Positions 60,010-64,000 of a stretch of DNA of 64,000 nt are shown here, one piece after another (the stretch's first letter is position 1; each line of letters opens with the position of its first letter). Source of the DNA: Beaufortia kweichowensis (taxonomy: Eukaryota; Chordata; Actinopteri; Cypriniformes; Gastromyzontidae); contig CM032813.1 in assembly GCA_019155185.1 (NCBI GenBank), positions 14,303,561 to 14,367,560 on the forward strand. The letters are read 5' to 3'. The translations under genes were made by a program, and so were the position numbers. Below the pieces are notes generated by a model that made no database searches, was not told the origin of the DNA, and saw only the letters and a program-made list of their open reading frames with translations.

Positions 60010-61607
60010 CTGTGGGGGAAATGAAACAATGTTAGAAAAGTGATCATTAAAAACGTGGTTAAAATTAAGCTTATTTCTATGGAAGCACAAATTGTCTTTA
60101 CTGAGAAATCAGTTTCATAACTTGAAAACTGGAATAAAGAAGCGCCTGTGGAAAATCAAAATAAAAGCAAACTCTGCTGGGAAAAATTACATTTGGATTC
60201 AGTTACAATCCGTTCTCTGTAGAGAGCAGCGACTCTTTTCATACAACACAAATGAGAAAAGTGAAGCATACTATTCACTCAGCTGGCAAACTGGCGCTAG
60301 TCAAACAACTAACTAACTACGTACTTGTTCCATGTAATGACCACACACAAACTCTGACTAGGAACAGGATGTAGCAGTTATGTTCTTCAGAAATCTTTCA
60401 AATAAATGATGTGAAATTTACTGAAGCACTGGGATATCATGAGCAATGCTGCATAGCAGCTTTTCCTGATTATAAGGGACCGTCTATAAATGATCTGCTG
60501 TTAAAGAATAATGTTAAACAATGTTTCAAATCAGACTAGATCTTTAGTACCTGCTGCACATGAATTTAAGAGATCATAAGCAGGACAGGAAATGAAGACG
60601 CTGTTTTGAAGGTGACTTTGAAAGTGGTTTTTACAGCAATAAATTCGGACGCTATGCAACCCACGGCAAACCCATGGTGTGGGAAAGTCTGTCGTGAGTT
60701 TTTATTCTGTGTGCCTCATGTGAGGTCTCTCTAAAGCATGATGATGTTTAAAGCATGATTTTTCACAGTCAGGTAAAGTGCTGTTTTCAGATTTGTCACA
60801 TCCATAACAGTCCATGTTCCCAATAACAACACATTCATCAAATAATGTTTAGTACATTAGATTCAGTACGTCAATGCATTCAGGCCACTAGTTATTGAGA
60901 TACACAAACTTCTCAAGATAATTTTAGAGTTCAACATTCTGTCATCATTTATTCACCCTCATGTCATTAGAAATCTGTATATAAACCTTTCCATGTCGTA
61001 ACACAAAAGAAGATATTTTGAGAAATGTCTCGGTGGTTTTGTATCCATACAATGGAAGTCAATGGGGGCCGATGATAACGTTTGTGTACATGAAAATATT
61101 TTCTTTTGGAAACTCATACATGTTTGGAATGACATGATGTGGATAAATGACGTTAACTATCTTTGAAGGCTTTCCACTAGAAATACAGAACACGTCCACG
61201 TTCGGGGTGGTCAAACATTTAACATGTTATTCAAAGTAAAAGCCCGAGATGAATAAACCTCCAGCATGTTGACGTTACCTCATCGGTATCTTGACCCTCA
61301 GGTAGCGGTCGATAGCAATAGCCAGAAGAGCAAGTATTGAACTTTGCGTTAGTACCAACACAGTACACGCCACGAGCAGACAGCTGTAGAAATGAGTTTT
61401 CAGTCCGATGCTTATGGTTATAGCCAGAGGAATGACAAGCGCCCCGACCGCAATGTCCGCCAGAGCCAGACTGACGATAAAATAGATGGTCGTGTCCCGT
61501 AGAGATCGATTAATCCTTACAGCCCAGACCACCATCACATTCCCAATGACAGACAGAAGGGCGATGAGCACCTCCATCCCAATGTACACAGACAGTACAT
61601 CAGGCAT
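59349..61607 (-). CDS. adora1: Adenosine receptor, A1 type (adora1-like; adora3 ortholog possible), complete
   Basis: This is a seven-helix G-protein-coupled receptor for extracellular adenosine, expected to couple to Gi. Exons on the minus strand are 61607-61279 and 60009-59349; the intron is GT-AG at the phase-2 position used in human ADORA1. The product is 329 residues (human A1 has 326). Visible motifs are DRY (AIDRYLRVK), NPIVY in helix 7, WLPLHILNC in helix 6 with the ligand-contact Asn, CEFE in loop 2 with the contact Phe-Glu, LTQSS in helix 3, SHGNS in helix 7 with the contact His, and an NGT glycosylation site in loop 2. Helix 5 to 7 blocks such as KELKLAKSLAL and CITLFCPTC are A1-like. 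LADIAVG, HFYSCL and LLSHGNS resemble A3. The ATG at 61607 has A at -3; an upstream TTG is not needed. The a/b paralog or A3 orthology cannot be decided here. Confidence 0.92.
60735..60795 (-). repeat. Dispersed repeat family B fragment
   Basis: AAAGCATGATTTTTCACAGT, CAGGTAAAGTGCTGTTTTCA match 18590-18635 in the same orientation. Confidence 0.65.
60930..61140. repeat. Dispersed repeat family C copy (foldback)
   Basis: CATTTATTCACCCTCATGTC opens it, ACACAAAAGAAGATATTTTG and AATGGAAGTCAATGGG are the interior, and TGTTTGGAATGACATGATG closes it, near the inverse of the opening. Confidence 0.72.
61279..61607 (-). CDS. adora1: Adenosine receptor exon 1 (TM1 to TM3/DRY)
   Basis: ATG at 61607-61605. 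It encodes MPDVLSVYIGMEVLIAL, the TM2 block FIVSLALADIAVGALVIPLA and ILALLAIAIDRYLRVK, ending with two bases AG before GTAACG. The N-terminus before TM1 is short, as in A1 receptors. Confidence 0.94.
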
Positions 61608-64000
61608 CCTTGCTGGGCTTACAAACAACGCGTCTGCTGCAATGGATAAGAGTCTCCCAGGCTTTTTTTAACAAGAAGACTCCTGGTATCAAATACACAC
61701 ACTGATCGTTGATTTCCTCGGCGTGTTCATTTAAACATTGGCCCTTTAATCGATTACATGTCGGTGGCAAAGTTGCATCAAGGATGTACACAAGAAGAGG
61801 AAAGAAGAAAGGACGCGTCCTCTCCAAAATGCATCCTCGATACCATCATCATCATCGTTATGTCCGGATGGACCACAGAAACCGGTATGAGTCACTTCAG
61901 ATCCTAATGCTGTCACAGTTTATGTGAAGCGCTATACGCGTGACTCAACACCTGTGCACGAGGTGATCAGAACTGCGTCCAGATGCATGAATAATAACAA
62001 GTCCATAAAAATGTCTGTCGATGAGTCCAGAGAGCTTTGACGTTCACTTTAACTTCAAAACAGCGCCATAACGTAACGCACATCGAAAGAGAAGCATGAA
62101 CACGAGAACAGTGTTTTTGAACAGAAGACGCGTCCGACGCTACAGTTTCACCAATCAGATGCTGCGCGCGCCACGAGCCGAGGGAAGAGAGAAAGACGGG
62201 CGCGCGCAGCACAACCTGATCGACCTGACGAGTCGCATGAAACCTGTCTTACAAATGACTTTCATCTCTGTGATACTTGCGTTAATGAAGCTGCCAGAAC
62301 TAGTATGCAAATGGAAAAGTGCGTCCCAAAGGAAGCATGCAAACAGTGCCCGAATGCGCACTTTTTATGTGCTCGTTTGTTTAAAGAAAATATGAGCAAT
62401 AAATGTTAGGAAGTTGCCATTGTGATTGTTAAATGTACGACTTTAAAATGTAAGGCATTTAAATAAAGTGTTTTTAAAGAGCAAAATATGGACGTTAAAG
62501 CATAAATCTGCCTCTGAGATCAGAAGACCATTTGTGAAATCATACTGCTCAGACTTTAAATCATTGTTTTAAGTTTAATGTTGAAAATTGGGGTGAGGAA
62601 AGTTTTTAACACATAGTTTCATACACTGCTGATTTTCAAGTTTGGTTGAAATGGTTAAAATATTAATGTTTACATGCAAACAAACAGTAAAACAGTTTTT
62701 GGGTATATTACTGGTATATTGTTTTACTACATCCACATGTATAGTCATTTAGAATTCTGGGAAATGTACTTACAGGTTTAGTTTTATTTGTCTGCCGTTT
62801 TCATCCCAAAGTAAAGTAATCTCACCATAGCACACATTGTTGTCAATAAAATCACAATTTAAGACACTTTTTAAATAAATGGTCACACTTTAAAGTGGTC
62901 ACATACCCTTTGCTTCTTATTGATTTAAAATCAGTTATTGACCGCTTTATTTTGGCCAAATGATTATTTTGAAGGAGAAAAACATCGTTCCCAGTGCATT
63001 CAGAGAAGAATGTTGAAATGAGCCGAACATAACGAAGACAACAGAAAAGAGAAAAATCAATTAGTGAATTCCTGATTGTGTGTGTCTTGTATAAAGAATA
63101 CCAGTCATGCTCCTCTCTTTTTTTTCTCCAATAAAAGGAACCAAGAATGACACCCGTCACCAGCACACTGCAGTATCATGAATTTTGAAGAGAATTGACT
63201 GTATGAGCAAAAGTGGTTTCCACAGATGGCAGAAGCTTCTGCCCACACGCTGGTCTTTCAATAATGCCTCTATCACAGACAGCCAGCCTGGTGCATGCTG
63301 ACGTCCTTATTGTGCCATCTGAGAATGAGATTGAGCCAGTGTTGAGCCAGATCCCAAGCAGAGTTGTCATCAACCTTTATAGACGAGGCACAGCACGGGT
63401 GTTTGTAAGCAGTCTAACACAGACACACGCCATGACTTTGCAACAGGATGTTGTGGCACCACACATTACTTGCACATATACCACAGTGCTCTAGAGGCTT
63501 TGCATTTCGACTTGAGAGCTTCTTATGCCAGCGCAAATCAACAGCATTATGGTTCTCATCAGAATTGATCTTACAAGGACAGTAAAAATTGAAATTGTCT
63601 GAAGGTGAGGACAGTCAAGAGGCTTTTTTAAGAGATTAATTTTACAGCGCAGACAGCACAGGAGGTCTTTCGACGTGGATGAAATACGTTCGCCAGACCA
63701 AATGCTTATCGGCAAATAAAAGGCACAGGAGGGAGTCACATCATCCCTACTACATTGTATGTCTCTGTATAGCGTAAATGTCAGAGGGCCATTGCTTTGA
63801 TCGCATTGGGTGACGCTGATGACATAACCCGTGAAGAGGAGCAGATATTGGCTCTTTGTTTGTCTGGCGTCGTTCGGGGTCTTTTTAGAGCCGTCGCATT
63901 TCAAGCAATTTCAATAGATGAGAGATGGTGTGCAATTTGCGCTTTTGTTCCTGGAATTTTCAGGTGATGTTTCTAATGGGTCGCAGTAATAAGCAGAGAC
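61608..64000. other. Upstream region of the adenosine receptor gene
   Basis: The first 600 bp include a CpG-rich patch (62120-62230) with CCAATCA at 62151 and a GC-rich inverted repeat at 62161-62210, a plausible promoter or 5' UTR exon area. Beyond 62400 the sequence is AT-rich. Open frames near 63213-63904 have no recognisable family pattern. Confidence 0.55.
62161..62210. repeat. GC-rich perfect 12-bp inverted repeat near the receptor promoter
   Basis: GCTGCGCGCGCC (62161-62172) and GGCGCGCGCAGC (62199-62210) are exact reverse complements around a purine-rich 26-nt loop. In RNA or single-stranded DNA this would be a very stable hairpin. CCAATCA directly precedes it. Confidence 0.88.

Larger units (their letters stand above)
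60010..61278 (-). other. Adenosine receptor intron (1269 bp)
   Basis: It contains a short family B fragment (60735-60795) and a family C foldback (60930-61140). Donor GTAACG and acceptor CCCCCACAG are read on the minus strand. Confidence 0.85.

Noticed and set aside
61607..61628. Upstream extension of the adenosine receptor to a TTG codon
   Set aside because: TTG is not a normal vertebrate start, and the ATG at 61607 gives the expected short N-terminus.
63491..63904. 137-codon open frame on the minus strand
   Set aside because: No domain, no splice partner and no family resemblance; composition like surrounding DNA. Length alone is expected by chance in 64 kb.

Overview
The window is vertebrate nuclear DNA, most likely from a cypriniform (carp/zebrafish-type) teleost. 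The reasons are split genes with GT-AG introns, an AT-rich intergenic background, many non-autonomous hAT elements and MITEs, tRNA-derived SINE tails, very long simple repeats, and three vertebrate gene families. There are no bacterial features and no CRISPR. Gene calls come from matching translated exons to remembered family sequences; no search was run.

Layout. Positions 1-12178 hold no exon I can recognise and probably lie inside a 5' intron of the copine gene or upstream of it. Positions 12179-45969 (+) carry fourteen consecutive coding exons of a copine, closest to CPNE8, from the second C2 domain through the vWA/copine domain to the stop codon. Exons for the first C2 domain are not in the window or were not found. 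A long probable 3' UTR follows (to about 49.6 kb) and contains a (TC)n tract of about 380 bp. Positions 49.6-54.3 kb are intergenic, with a promoter-like NRF1 site next to a doubtful orphan exon, a MITE, a hAT element, and then the promoter of the next gene. Positions 54352-57202 (+) carry a complete four-exon gene for a 155-residue BCL2-family protein matching BCL2L15 (Bfk). Positions 61607-59349 (-) carry a complete two-exon adenosine A1-type receptor, convergent with bcl2l15. The remainder to 64000 is the receptor's upstream region.

The three genes do not form a pathway: a calcium-dependent membrane-binding protein, an apoptosis regulator and a Gi-coupled purine receptor. Their proximity is a synteny matter. 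Human BCL2L15 and ADORA3 both map to 1p13, and the fish receptor mixes A1 and A3 residues.

Much of the non-coding sequence is repeat-derived. Three hAT-type elements have exact 8-bp target duplications. A small MITE has perfect 16-bp inverted repeats. At least three dispersed families recur across the window: family A with TTAACC-type ends, family B of about 450 bp, and family C, a common foldback. I found no evidence of a wholly new biological system. The most interesting items are a hAT insertion 57 bp from a copine exon, a tRNA-like fold inside another hAT, a 95-bp imperfect palindrome plus CCAAT/CRE in the bcl2l15 promoter region, a YY1/ETS promoter-like cluster inside bcl2l15 intron 3, and an apparent Arg-to-Ser change at the receptor splice junction.
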